Notes: generated by a model from the letters alone, not told the origin. Shown: positions 31,800 to 42,971, numbered from the stretch's first letter. The stretch is DNA of 44,686 nucleotides from Triparma columacea (GCA_030267965.1 BRYA01000623.1:1-44686), one strand, 5' to 3'. Translations and numbers: made by a program.

Positions 31800-32948
31800 C
31801 TACCCCCCCATAAGCCCCGAGCACCCTGGAGGCGGGGGGAACTTCTTAAAGCCCTCGAGGAACACCTTCTCATCTTCTTCCCCAAACTCTTTCTTCCCAT
31901 CTCCTATTGCTCCCTTCCTCACGAACGAAAACCCGTCCCCCTTGTCGACCCACGTGACGCTCTTTGGCTCAAACTGCGTCGAGGGTTAGGGCACTTATAT
32001 GACTTCGTACGTACCAAATCGTCGCTCCCCCCCCACACCCCTTGCCCCTCTCTCACCTTGTCAATATTTTCCTTCATGTAAGATATATCAAGCCTCGGCA
32101 GTATATCCTCCATCTCCTCGACCCCCAGCTCCCTCATTCCAAGGTGCCTCGCCGTTGCCTGAACTGCCGACCTTAGATCCGCCTTCATGTCGGCGTAGTC
32201 AACTCTGAGGCAGTTCTCAACCTTACAGCTCCCGTCTTCATTCAACCAGGATCTCAAATGATCTCCCCAAGCCCCGAACGCAATCTTACCATCGCTCCAG
32301 TCCCTCACAAACTCCTCCCTACTCCCCTCGTAGCCCCCATCCTCCGCAGCCTGATGGCTGAGATGATGATAAAACGAGTTACAAACGTCCCTCGGCGCCC
32401 TCGTCATGTAAAGAAGCTTCACGCTAGGATCCGATGGCATCATATCGAGGTAGACATGGCTATTGAAGATCGTGGCACCCACTTTTGCGTGGGCAACAGC
32501 GTGGTTCCCCTGCAAACCCTCCACAGCGACTCCGTCCTCCCCAAACACCCAGGATTTATCGTTCTCCATAAAGGGACAAAAGTTGCTGATGTGATCGAGC
32601 TCAATCCTCTCCCCCGTCTCTCTGAATCGCTTCAGAGTAACGAGCTCAAACACAACATTCTGCATCCAAGTCGTCCCACTTTTGGGGTAGCTCGCAACTA
32701 TTATGGTCAGGGGTTGACAAGGAGAGTAAGCCTTGATCGCATCGATCGTCCTTGGACAGAAGGGGAAATGAGAGGTGAGTATGAGAACATCAATCGGATA
32801 ATAATACTAGATGATTATACGTTTAAATCAATCTTTTAATATCGGCTGTCCGGAACATCCCAAGATACCCTTAGAGACCCACTTTAAACACCCACCTAGG
32901 AAGAGTTATTGGTAGCAAAGGCTGCGCACGTGCTGGGGGTGCTTCCAT
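31800..32948 (-). CDS. Cytosolic-type sulfotransferase (Sulfotransfer_1)
   Basis: Exons 32948-32896, 32750-32057 and 31973-31800 join in phase for 306 residues, the usual size. It moves sulfate from PAPS to a hydroxyl or amine acceptor. The PAPS 5'-phosphosulfate loop is ASYPKSGTTW, the 3'-phosphate motif is YMTRAPRDVCNSFYHH, and the C-terminal signature FVRKGAIGDGKKEF is in exon 3. A His in VYLDM/AHAK context may be the general base, but I cannot place it securely. The acceptor substrate is unknown. Exon 1 encodes 17 residues (MEAPPARAQP start). The start codon lies within 40-90 bp of the start of the divergent YIPF6 gene, so the two likely share a promoter. Confidence 0.92.
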
Positions 32949-32985
32949 GATTTACAAAACGCTCAATAAAAGAAGAGGGGATGAA

Positions 32986-33948
32986 ATGACAAATTGGCAA
33001 ATTGGTCTCCAATCTGCATCTTACTCTCCTTTAAACGCCATGGACGGAGCGATTGACACAACACCCTCAACTCTTGACGAGCCTATCTCCGAGACAATAA
33101 TGCGAGACCGTGAGTTAGCAGACCATGTATTTGCCTCCTCCCTTGCCATCATTGCCCCTCTTTCGTCTCTCACTCCCTACTCTCTTTCTACGTATTTTCA
33201 CCTCAGTACGACAGGTTTCATCTAAGCTGCGCGTCGTTCTGATACCATCAAAGAAAAACACGATATCGAGTCGTTATGACCACGAGGAAGTCCTAAAACA
33301 GCTCAAAGACTGGGACCTTTGGGGGCCTCTACTCGTGTGCTTGTTGTTGTCAATTTTCCTTAGCGTTGATGCTGGCTCTCAGGGGGCATTGGTGTTTAGT
33401 GCGGTGTTCCTAGTAGTATGGAGGTACGTTGGGTATAATATTGTCTTGTAAAATATCCCTATTCTGCACAAAACCCTTCCCCTTTCCAATCTCACCCTTC
33501 ACCCCCCCCCCCCCCCCCACACACACTCACAAACAGTGGCGCTGCCATAGTCACCATCAATGCTCAGTTGCTCGGAGGCACAATATCGTTCTTCCAGTCA
33601 GTCTGTGTCCTTGGATACTGCGTCTTTCCACTGACAGTTGTTGGTGAGAAAGGTCACATTTGAGCAAAACGCTTGACACAAAATCTGCTAACTCAACACC
33701 ACCAATTCACTCCCGCAACAATGCTACCTCCCTCCCCTCCTCCCCTCACAGCTGGTGTCCTCCTGATAGTCCACACCTTCCTGAAGTCGTTGATCTTCGA
33801 CTCCATTTTCGTCGCCCTGGCCTTCATCTGGAGCACAAGGGCAAGCGTCGTCTTCATAGGACAGTTCATATCGGAAGAGAGGAAGGTCCTCGCTGTGTTC
33901 CCCGTCTTCTTCTTTTACGTTTTTCTCAGTTGGATGATTTTAATATGA
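32986..33948 (+). CDS. YIPF6: YIPF6, Yip1-domain Golgi membrane protein
   Basis: Exons 32986-33109, 33207-33423, 33537-33643 and 33752-33948 join in phase for 214 residues from ATG 32986, or 196 from ATG 33040. The Yip1 family assists Rab-linked vesicle formation at the Golgi and ER exit. Close matches to human YIPF6 are seen in order: [33 protein letters not shown], then across intron 2 [20 protein letters not shown] and [13 protein letters not shown], and the end [17 protein letters not shown]. Five hydrophobic helices are expected. An ATG at 32947 is in frame too but overlaps the start codon of the divergent sulfotransferase, so I prefer a later one. Confidence 0.92.
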
Positions 33949-34308
33949 CCGTACACTTGACCAAAAGCAACCGAGATACCTAGATTTTTGTATTTCATTT
34001 GCGCGCCTCGTTCATGTCTTCCTCGTCGATTTCTCGCTCCCTCCATACCTTTACTTTCTCTTCATTCCCCTCTACTTTTTCTTTTTTTCTCTCACATACA
34101 AAACCTCGCCATCCTCTCCCCCACCCCCCCCCCCTCCACCCCCCCCCCTTCCACTTCCCGCCCGTCCTGCCTAATTTCTACCCCATCGACACCCCTCGTC
34201 GTCTTTAAGTTCTCTGGTGCCTTCCATCCCCCCCCTCTTATTGAACCTGAGCTTTCGCCACACCCTAAAATTCAAATAATCCGGTGTTTGCCATCACCCC
34301 AACCCCTC

Positions 34309-36298
34309 ATGCGGCCGCTTTCTCTTCTTAGTCTCCTCGTCACCCCCTTCTTAATCTCTGCAAACTCTGATTGCCATGATTATTTTGGAAACCCAATTTC
34401 CCTGTCCCCAGCCATGATAGGTGATGGGTACTGCGACTGCTACGACACCGGGGAAGACGAGCTTTCGTACACATCAGCTTGCTCGCATGTAACCATCCAC
34501 CGTTTTCAGTGCGGCGCTGCCCCGACCACCCGAGAAACCCCCAACCTCCTAGTACCTCCCTCCTTCAGAGGCTCCCAGTCCATTGTGCACTCCCGTGTCA
34601 ACGATACGATATGTGACTGCTGCGACGGGTCCGACGAGCCAACCGGAACCTGTCAGAATACATGCGATACTCATTACCTCCAAGCTGTGAACTACAAGAA
34701 GTCTGCCCTGCAGGTTGCTATGAAGGGTCACATAAAGTACGAGAAGTCCTTGGTTGAAGCCGAGCAGAAATTAAATGCGACGAAATCGAAACAAAGAGCC
34801 CTCCTGGACGAAGAAAAAGCCACTTACGAGCTTGGAAACTTTGTCACCCTCTACAAGAACAATGAACGTGCCTTTGCATCTTCCCCTCTGCCCCGCTATG
34901 AGTACGATATCCAAGGCGCGAGACTAAAGGCAAGTAGGGGCGGTAAGGAGAACGTTAGCAACGAGTTGAGGAGAATTCTTTCGACAAAGTGCCCGACGTG
35001 GCAGTTCACTCTTGAGGATTTCTTCGCTACCCATTCTCTCGATATCACCGATTCGAGGCGCCAGTTGGTCAACAAGCGAAAGCAACCGACCATGATGTAC
35101 CTCAACAACCTGCTGGACGACCCAGCTTCTTTGGCTCTTCACCTGTTTGGGGCTGTCGTAATGACCCCCATCAAGGGAACCCTCTATGCAATATCTGTCG
35201 CTTGGGACCGGTATGGAATTGAGTTCCCGGAACCGGTGGACGAGTCCCAGAGTGAAGGTGAGAAATAAATAGGCGTAGATGACATGCTTTTCTTTGACTC
35301 CGCCTCCTTCTCCTCAGCACGGCCTCACCTCCCTCCTCCTCTCAGCCCTCTCTCTAACCAACATTGCATCTATCTTCAACCCGATAAATTTACTCGTCAT
35401 GCTCGGAGAAACTGCTCCAGCCCTTGACTACAGGAGATCGAAGGTCAGCCGGAAGGTGGTAAACGGAGGAAGGTGAGGATGGTGTAAAATGTTTTGTCTT
35501 GGCGGACAAAACAGTCGAAGTTGGCCAACCCCTTTCTCTCGCTCCTTGTTTCCCGTTCCGCGCTCCTTTAACGCTTCGTTTCGCATTCCCTCTCCCGCTC
35601 ATCATAGACGAACATTAAATAAATACGTCTTGAAACCCCTTGCGACAATGTGGGAGGGTCCAGAGGCTCTCTATAACTTTACAGTCATGGGGGCTTCGGT
35701 GATCATGAGCGACCCGGACACCCACGAGTTCAGGCTCCTAGCTGCCGCAGAAAAAGAGATCGATATACACAAGAAAGTCATGAAGGACAAAATAGAAAAA
35801 CAGAGGGAGGTCCTGAACTTTAGCTACGGGCCGCTGTACGTTATCGCCGACATGTGCTTTAGCGCACCAATAGACAAGTACAACTACAAAGTTTGCGCTC
35901 TCGAAGAGGTAACACAGGATGCAACGAAGCTCGGAACTTTTGCCGGCTGGTTCGATGAAGAGCAGCGAAAGTACAAAATTGACAACGGTGCCGTCTGCCA
36001 TGGCGTCACAAGTGTCGACACAAAGGGGAATTCCGTTCAAGTCAGGAGATCAGGAATTGTTTCTTTCTCTTGCGGGGACAGCCACTCAATACTTTCTGTC
36101 ACCGAGAATCAACCTTGCGTCTATGAAATTCAAATGCAAACGTTTTTGGTGTGCGACGATGAAGAGCTCGAGAACACCACGAGAGCCCTCGAGGCGCTCC
36201 TAACCTCTCTTGGCACGGACGGACGCTTAGGAAAGGCCAAGAAGGAGGCAGAGAGTCTCATTGCAGAAGCAAGTGACGTTCTGAGAAGGAAAAGTTAG
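34309..36298 (+). CDS. PRKCSH: Glucosidase II beta subunit (PRKCSH-like)
   Basis: Exons 34309-35257, 35346-35472 and 35608-36298 join in phase for 588 residues. A signal peptide is clear (MRPLSLLSLLVTPFLISANS). Two LDL-receptor-A-like cysteine modules follow: MIGDGYCDCYDTGEDEL and NDTICDCCDGSDEP, with acidic calcium ligands. A charged coiled coil spans about residues 130-190. The C-terminal 150 residues form the mannose-receptor-homology domain (FSYGPLYVIADMCFS; GDSHSILSVTENQPCVYEIQ). In the ER, the beta subunit presents N-glycans to the catalytic alpha subunit during glucose trimming. No HDEL/KDEL-type retrieval signal is seen; the protein ends RRKS. Retention might depend on the alpha subunit. 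Confidence 0.93.
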
Positions 36299-36343
36299 TA
36301 CTTCGGGTAAAAGCAAGTTTTTTTGATACGAGATAGATAGGTT

Positions 36344-37960
36344 TTAGTTGCTCCCCTCCACAAAGAGGGGCCTGACGGAATTACGGCGTGCCAATATTGT
36401 GGATTTTTCAATCAGATCTCTCACTTGCAGTGTGACGGCTTCTTTCTGAACCGCAGCGTTTTGCCTTTGCCTAATCCACTCCTCATAGCTCGTCCAGGCG
36501 ATGGCACCGCTCCCCTTGTTGTTGATCCTTTGTCCTCCATTCCCGCCCTCCACCTCTTTCCCTTCTCTAGTGGGGCGGATACCTGATCTTGTCGCGATGC
36601 TTCTAGTCACGGGGAAAGCATCAATATGCTTGCAGTTCCTCTTTTCCTTCTTCCTGTCGAACTTACAACCGTCTATCACCGACGTAGAAAGGTCGATGTT
36701 GAAAATATCATCGGTGCCACCAACCCCACCGTCCCCATTCATGGGAGCCTCGTCCCCCCTATCTTTACCCTGCGCTCTTCCCTTAAATCTGTACTGAACG
36801 AGGAATTCCGGGAGAATGTATTCCTCATTCAAAAGTTTGTATTCTTCCTGCATCGGGGAATACATGCTATCGTAGCTTCCGTCAGTAACGTGAGGGAATC
36901 CTTTTGAGTTCTTACCGATCACGTTAATCTTGCCAATCATAACACGGCAAAGAGCGAGGAAGCGAATGCTGCTATCCGTTCCAGGTATCGCTCCTTCTTG
37001 TCCCTTCTTCACAAATTCCCTGTCCTCCTCCAAAGTGCTGTGCCTCGAGAAGCACCTCGGAAACGGTATGGTGCTCGAGTTGTCTACGGCCCGCTTCGCA
37101 GCTCCGGCATCAGTAGTGGCTCCGCCACCCCCGCTTTTGTAGTCGTACCAGCTCTCTTGGAAGGCCCCCTTCCTCCCACTGCTGCTCCCAACTCCGTAAA
37201 CAATGAGCTTCTCGACAGCATCCGAGGGGACTCCGCAGAAGAGTCCTTTCACCTTCCCCGGATCACTCCCAGCGGCAGCCCCCTGAAACGCGTCCAGAAG
37301 GATCCTGTTCTCAATCTTAAATACATTCTCCACGACAACCCCGCAATACTTGCAGTCAGGGCTCGAAAAGAAGTCCTTCTTGACATTCTCAGTGGCCGCG
37401 CGCTCGCACCTCAAGAACTGCGGGTGCGAGGACTGGAGCCTCTTCACAACGACGCTCCCCCTCGTCTCGTGCTGGATGTGGAGGCAGAAAAGGGCAAGTC
37501 TCTGGCCAACCTTCATCTTCTCGTGGGTCTGATCAACCAAAAAGCTCTCGTAGGCGACCCTCTTCATGCACAGCGCGCGGTCTGCTTCGACAATCTTAAA
37601 GTAAAGAAGGCTCAATATCGTAAGGCGGGAATGCAGGACCTTGATAAGGTTCTCCATCTTGGCCGACCTCCCATCCTCCCCCTGGATAACCTCCAAAAAC
37701 TTGCTCCTCGCCACAGCCGCCGCGCTAACCTTCTGCTCGTCGAGGATCCTCCGACGCCGTTGCCTCCTCTCCTTATTTGCCATCCTTGCCATCTTCAACA
37801 TTCTAATTTGCTCATCGTAATTTGAGGTCTCCTTTTGAAGGAACTTATGCAAATTTGTTGGCAGAGAGATGAGGGAAGACTCGGCACTAGCAATCGTCGA
37901 ACAGAACAGGTTCGTTCGATACGTCAATTCTCCGCTGACTTTGGAGTACTGGGAAAGCAT
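36344..37960 (-). CDS. PARP-fold (ADP-ribosyltransferase-like) protein
   Basis: One exon of 538 codons from ATG 37960; the frame extends upstream only from a non-ATG codon. The N-terminal 110 residues are helical with a strongly basic run (NKERRQRRRRILDEQK). From about residue 200 the sequence resembles a PARP catalytic domain: FKIENRILLDAFQGAA, then GLFCGVPSDAVEKLIVYGVG where family members have LFHGT, then FLALCRVMIGKI, a YDSMY element and EEYKLLNEEYILPEFLVQYRF matching the C-terminal Glu-containing strand. The NAD-binding His is replaced by Cys, so activity is uncertain. The last 120 residues are unrecognised and contain polar low-complexity sequence. It converges on glucosidase II beta with 45 bp between stops. 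Confidence 0.7.
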   Translation of the reverse strand: MLSQYSKVSGELTYRTNLFCSTIASAESSLISLPTNLHKFLQKETSNYDEQIRMLKMARMANKERRQRRRRILDEQKVSAAAVARSKFLEVIQGEDGRSAKMENLIKVLHSRLTILSLLYFKIVEADRALCMKRVAYESFLVDQTHEKMKVGQRLALFCLHIQHETRGSVVVKRLQSSHPQFLRCERAATENVKKDFFSSPDCKYCGVVVENVFKIENRILLDAFQGAAAGSDPGKVKGLFCGVPSDAVEKLIVYGVGSSSGRKGAFQESWYDYKSGGGGATTDAGAAKRAVDNSSTIPFPRCFSRHSTLEEDREFVKKGQEGAIPGTDSSIRFLALCRVMIGKINVIGKNSKGFPHVTDGSYDSMYSPMQEEYKLLNEEYILPEFLVQYRFKGRAQGKDRGDEAPMNGDGGVGGTDDIFNIDLSTSVIDGCKFDRKKEKRNCKHIDAFPVTRSIATRSGIRPTREGKEVEGGNGGQRINNKGSGAIAWTSYEEWIRQRQNAAVQKEAVTLQVRDLIEKSTILARRNSVRPLFVEGSN

Positions 37961-38402
37961 GATATACTTGGAACTGGGTTTCAAGTTTATATTTCAGAGA
38001 GGAGCAAAAGAGAGAGGTGAGATGGGCCTCCCTCCTCCTCTCCAATCCCTCACTCTCATTGGATAGTAAAATAATTGTCCAAAGGTAAGGGTTTTAGGGG
38101 CCTTGATTAGGCTATAATGTCGTTATAACAACTCAGATGGGCTCCTCCCTCACTATGAGCCTCAATTTCGCTTCAATCAATGAAAAATCCACTGATATAG
38201 GAGATCACCCCGTCGCGGCATTGGTGTATATTGGCAGCTAATCGTCACAATATCGTTGATATGACTACTTTTCGTAGCCACAGATGACCTCATTCACGCA
38301 TAGGTTGCACTTATTCTCTCAAAATCCCCCCAAATGACCCCAAATTGGTAAAGATCCCTCACCCATCGCCTCTCCCCAACCTTTTCTCTGCCCCTCCCAG
38401 CC
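37961..38402. other. Divergent intergenic region upstream of V-ATPase A
   Basis: It separates the PARP-fold gene (-) from the V-ATPase subunit A gene (+), and should contain both promoters. Pyrimidine-rich sequence runs right up to the V-ATPase ATG. I see no exon or RNA gene. Confidence 0.5.
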
Positions 38403-40289
38403 ATGTCGAAGTTTATGAACGATGCCGATGCGAAGGAATCTGACTATGGTTACATTTTCAAGGTGTCTGGACCACTTGTGGTTGCTGACGGTATGAGTGG
38501 AGCTGCAATGTACGAGCTTGTTCGTGTCGGGCACTCCAAGCTTGTGGGAGAGATTATCAAGCTCGAGGGCGACACCGCTTCCATCCAGGTGTACGAGGAC
38601 ACCTCCGGTTTGACCGTCGGCGATCCCGTGCTTAGGAAGAGGCAGCCCCTCTCTGTCGAGCTTGGTCCCGGAATCATGGGAACCATTTTTGATGGAATTC
38701 AGCGTCCCTTGGAGGACATTTTCCAGGAAACTGGAGACGTCTACGTGCCCAAGGGAGTCGACGTGCCTTCCCTCACCCGCACTAGGAACTGGGTTTACAA
38801 GAATAACGGTTTCCGTGAGGGTCAGGCCATTACTGGAGGAGACATCATGGGTGTCGTCTATGAGAATGAGATCATTGACAACCACAAGATCCTCTGCCCC
38901 CCTAACGTGTACGGAACCGTGACCAAGGTATACTCGACCGGTACTGACGGAAACGAGGAGTTCAACGTCGACGATGTCGTCATGGAGGTGTACAACGAGG
39001 CCCAGGGGAAGACGCACAAGCTGACCTTGTCCCACTTTTGGCCTGTCCGTAAGCCACGTCCCATCATGGAGAAGCTGCCTGGAAATCAGGCCCTTACGAC
39101 CGGATTGAGGGTTATCGACGGTATCTTCCCCTCCGTGCTTGGCGGAACCTGTGCAGTGCCCGGAGCTTTCGGATGCGGTAAGACTGTCATTTCCCAATCC
39201 CTTTCCAAGTTCTCCAACTCCGACGCCATTGTCTACGTCGGCTGCGGAGAGCGCGGAAATGAAATGGCTGAGGTCCTTTGCGACTTCCCCGAGCTGACGA
39301 TGACTATCCCTGACCCGGAGAGGCCCGGAATGACCAAGGAGGTCGGAATCATGAAGCGCACCACCCTTGTTGCCAACACTTCCAACATGCCCGTGGCCGC
39401 CCGTGAGGCCAGTATCTACACCGGAATCACCCTTGCTGAGTACTTCCGCGACCAGGGCATGAATGTGTCCATGATGGCCGACTCCACCTCCCGTTGGGCC
39501 GAGGCCTTGCGTGAGATTTCCGGTCGTTTGGGTGAAATGCCCGCCGATTCTGGTTACCCTGCCTACCTCGGGGCCCGTCTCGCCGCCTTCTACGAGCGTG
39601 CCGGCCGCGTCTCCTGCCTCGGATCCCCCGGTCGCGAGGGTACCATCACCGTCGTTGGAGCCGTGTCCCCCCCTGGAGGAGATTTCAGTGACCCCGTCAC
39701 TGCCGCCACCCTTTCCATCGTCCAGGTCTTTTGGGGTCTTGACAAGAAGCTCGCCCAGAGGAAGCACTTTCCGTCACTCAATTGGCTCATTAGTTACACC
39801 AAGTACATGCGTGTCCTCGAGCCTTTCTTCAACGAGCGTGACAACCGCTACGGAACCCTCCGTAACAAGTGCCGTGACATCCTCCAGCAGGAGGACAACC
39901 TCTCCGAGATTGTCCAACTGGTTGGAAAGGAGAGTCTCTCTGAGGACCAGAAGGTCATTATGGAGATTGCTAAGATCATCCGCGAGGATTTCCTCCAGCA
40001 GAACGCTTTCACAGACTACGACTACACTTGCCCCCTCGTTAAGACCATGGGAATGATGGCGTGCATCATCACCTTCTACGACTCTTCCCAGAAGGCCATT
40101 GCAGACTCCCCCGCCGACGCCAAGGTCACCTGGGCCGTCGTCAAGAACGCCCTCCAGCCTACCCTCCAGAAGGTCATCGAGACCAAGTTTGTTGACCCCA
40201 AGTTGCCCGAGGCAGAGATCATGAGGGGGTACAAGGACATCGAGGAGGAGATCCTCAGGGAGTTCGCCAACCTCGCCGACGGTATGTAG
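38403..40289 (+). CDS. ATP6V1A: V-type proton ATPase catalytic subunit A
   Basis: A single uninterrupted exon of 628 codons, close to the 610-625 of other eukaryotes. It hydrolyses ATP in the V1 head to pump protons into vacuoles and endosomes. Residues about 17-85 form the N-terminal barrel; the non-homologous region with [14 protein letters not shown] follows. The Walker A loop is [16 protein letters not shown] (about residue 255), then the [13 protein letters not shown] segment, [20 protein letters not shown] and [20 protein letters not shown]. The DELSEED-like C-terminal helical part is complete. Codon use is unlike the neighbours: strongly biased to C-ending codons and avoiding rare ones, as in highly expressed genes. 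The antisense strand also lacks stops for 482 codons as a by-product. Confidence 0.98.
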   Translation: MSKFMNDADAKESDYGYIFKVSGPLVVADGMSGAAMYELVRVGHSKLVGEIIKLEGDTASIQVYEDTSGLTVGDPVLRKRQPLSVELGPGIMGTIFDGIQRPLEDIFQETGDVYVPKGVDVPSLTRTRNWVYKNNGFREGQAITGGDIMGVVYENEIIDNHKILCPPNVYGTVTKVYSTGTDGNEEFNVDDVVMEVYNEAQGKTHKLTLSHFWPVRKPRPIMEKLPGNQALTTGLRVIDGIFPSVLGGTCAVPGAFGCGKTVISQSLSKFSNSDAIVYVGCGERGNEMAEVLCDFPELTMTIPDPERPGMTKEVGIMKRTTLVANTSNMPVAAREASIYTGITLAEYFRDQGMNVSMMADSTSRWAEALREISGRLGEMPADSGYPAYLGARLAAFYERAGRVSCLGSPGREGTITVVGAVSPPGGDFSDPVTAATLSIVQVFWGLDKKLAQRKHFPSLNWLISYTKYMRVLEPFFNERDNRYGTLRNKCRDILQQEDNLSEIVQLVGKESLSEDQKVIMEIAKIIREDFLQQNAFTDYDYTCPLVKTMGMMACIITFYDSSQKAIADSPADAKVTWAVVKNALQPTLQKVIETKFVDPKLPEAEIMRGYKDIEEEILREFANLADGM

Positions 40290-40613
40290 GTTTGACCGTT
40301 GAGGAGGAGGTGCTGCAAGAGTGTTTGTAAGGGAGTTGAAAGTGTTGTACCAGTAATTAGTGGAGGGGGTTTGGGGAGGGGGGGGAGAACAAAGGTCAAG
40401 ATTAACCACACGAAATAGTCATTTGTCGACAAAATACACGAGCAGTTCCACGTGCTGCAAGTTGCAGCTGTTTGTTTTCATCCGGTGGGTAGTGATGTTA
40501 TAGTCACTTCAAGTCTGGTCAAGTAAGTCACACCAATTTTATTTCATTCTTATAGGTGTGTAAAGTGCAAGTTGCAAATTCACCCGCCCTTCTCTCCCCA
40601 CCCTTTGTAGCCG
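40290..40613. other. Intergenic region, no gene seen
   Basis: It holds the 3' region of the V-ATPase gene and probably the promoter of the next gene. A short direct repeat, TGCAAGTTGCA, appears near 40454 and again as GTGCAAGTTGCAAAT near 40566. No exon is supported. Confidence 0.5.
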
Positions 40614-42862
40614 ATGCAACACATCTCCTCTCTTCGAAACCGGATCATCCTTCTCTGCTACATTTTTTTGATCTCCCTTTTCGGTGAAATTCAAGGGTAC
40701 ATCTACAATTTCACACCACCCCGTCGTCCCGAGCGGCAACAACAAAGTTATCGGATAGACACGGATTGGGAGCCAACCAATTTCCAGAAAGATCTCCAAC
40801 TCTGCCAGGAGGCCTTAAAATGCATCCGACCTACAAGCCCCCCCGAGGACCTCACTGTTGCACTTGCCCAGGGAAGGCGCAGCCTGGTCAAGAATATTTT
40901 CCCGAAATTTTTCATGACACCTGCTATCATTTACATCGCCATAAGGTCCATTATTGCGTTCTTGCCTCCAATTTCAATCCTGAAGCTGAAGCAGGTGAGA
41001 GTTGGGGGAAAAATCGAAGTGGTTCGGTGACGACTGCGTTGCGAGCGGGGAAGCATGTAAAACAAATCGAAGATTTGTGTGATATGGCTGAGACAGTCAA
41101 ATCCAAACACAAATACTCAAACCATTGCCATCACCATCTCTCCACCCCTCATCCATCACCACTCCCCACCACCACTACGACTCTAACCATCAACGAAAAC
41201 CTTTCCGCGACTCGCTTTGCTCGTTGTAGTACATGAGCCTGACGTATGCTATCGCTTACGCCTTCCCTTTGTTGGTAATTTCCCCAGCTACTCAGGCCCT
41301 CTTGGGGACTCGTTCCCAGCCCCCCTCTCCGGCTCGACGTGCTACTCTTCTCGCACCGGCCCATCCTCCATCCACCTCTTACACTACCTCTCTGATTCCT
41401 ATATGGTGCTATTACACCTCGACATTGTTTCCAACAATGTATATAACCCAACATCCGCTGAGTTACCTAACCCCTTTGTCTAGGCTTGCGTCCCTAAGCT
41501 CCCTTTACCAGTTTATCTCACCTCACATTCTCAACCCACCTCTTATGAAGGGTTTCTACAACTACTTCGGTCGGTCTCTAACTGCGCTTACTTTCATATG
41601 TTTTTTACCGATGGATGTATACTGTTTGAGGCACCATTCAACCTCTGCAGCGGCGTTATTCCAAAGTAGGGTTCCCTTTGGTTGGTTGAAATTTCTGTCC
41701 TACTTCTCAGTGTTTTGCCACTTGGCCTGCTTTGTCCGCCTCATCTCGGTGGCGAGAACGCACGACATACCCATAAGCTTTGATCCCTCCACTGTCCCCT
41801 CCTCCGCCTTTGAGGCGCGCACAGAGTGGAGGTTGAAGTTGCGGTGGAGGACTCTGAGGTGAGAGCGAGGCCAGCGCATAAGTAAAGCACCGTCTCAAGT
41901 AATTTGGCGCTCACAGTGCATCCTTCCTTCGCTTGCTGAACTAACCATTTTGGCTCGCTCAATTACGTTTTTTCGGTCGACGCAGAAGCTTCAGGGTTAT
42001 CATTGGTGATTTCTTAGCAAGCACCTTGGCAGGAGAAAAACTTAACGCCAGGGAATGTTTGATTCTCGATAAGTCCACCTTGAAGGGAGGGTCGAAAAGC
42101 ACCTCTGAGTCTGAAAATAAAATCCTCTCCCTTCAGCATCATAACGTTGCTCCCGGTAGTTCACGAGATGCGTGGCTTGAGGAGGCAAAGAGGAGAAGGG
42201 GAGAGCAGCACGACTCGGATTTGGAGGAGGGAGATATTGAAGATCCCCTCGGATGTGCTGTAAGGCAGACGCTGGGGCTGGGAGTTAGCTTAGCCTACGA
42301 CTACAGTGACCCCCCCGGGATCATAGATTCCCTCCCACAGCTCGTGCACATTCTGCGTGCCAGGTGTATCTTGTCGGCTGTCAAGCGTGTGCGATACCTT
42401 TACGACCCGGAAAGAGCAAGAAACGAGATCGAGGGGGGAAAGAGCAGGGAGGAATTGAGGGCTGAGGTTGAGAATGAGGTGGAAAGGCTGAGACAGGCGG
42501 TAGATTCTCTTTCCGTCTTCTCGCTTGAGCCCCCTGACACCCAACGCGGGATAGACTTGAAGCAAGTCAGGGGGTTGGAGGGCCCTGAGAGTTACAGGCT
42601 GGAGCAGCCGAGCACACTCTTCAGCTACCAGCCACAACCGAAGAATCTAGAAGATATTATCGATGAAATAAGAGAAGAGGAGTACGGTGTGGAATTCGAG
42701 AAGAGCGAGGAGACGAAAAAAGTATTCAATTTGCTTAGGGCTACCAGGAATGTGCCAAACGAGCCTGAAGACCAGGTTGAGGCCGAGGAGAAGTTCTTGA
42801 ACGAATTGATCAAGGAGCGTTACGGTGGAGACGACGACGACTCGATAATTTTCTCTGCTTGA
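40614..42862 (+). CDS. Membrane protein of unknown family with long acidic C-terminal tail
   Basis: Exons 40614-40994, 41230-41858 and 41986-42862 join in phase for 628 residues. The start has a hydrophobic segment (IILLCYIFLISLFGEIQGYI) that may be a signal peptide or anchor. Then comes a soluble stretch with EALKCIRPTSPPEDL, more helices (FFMTPAIIYIAIRSIIAFLP; YAIAYAFPLLVISPATQALL; RSLTALTFICFLPMDVYCL; FLSYFSVFCHLACFVRLI). The last exon, about 290 residues, is charged and probably cytosolic, with coiled-coil-like REELRAEVENEVERLRQAVD and an acidic end (DDDDSIIFSA). Some resemblance to TMEM135-type proteins in the EALKCIRP/RSIIRF region crossed my mind but is too weak to assign. Intron 1 is long (235 nt) and its 3' end carries the GCGACTCGCTTTGCTCGTTGTAG motif. 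Confidence 0.65.
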
Positions 42863-42971
42863 TCGGTTCGGCTTTTGCACTCTCCTCAAAGAAAAAATTG
42901 TTTGTTGTTTGTGTTGTGTCAAGGTTTTGCTGTAATAGCAACATATTTATTTAAACCTCACCCGCATTGGC

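Noticed and set aside
33660..33983. Plus-strand frame over the last YIPF6 exon
   Set aside because: It is the wrong frame of a clear YIPF6 exon.
36998..37825. 275-codon plus-strand frame opposite the PARP-fold gene
   Set aside because: Composition is random-like, and the minus-strand frame holds the recognisable domain.
38319..39767. 482-codon open frame antisense to V-ATPase subunit A
   Set aside because: It mirrors a strongly conserved gene, has Gly/Asp/His/Val-rich low-information sequence and no splice or family signal; it results from codon bias on the other strand.
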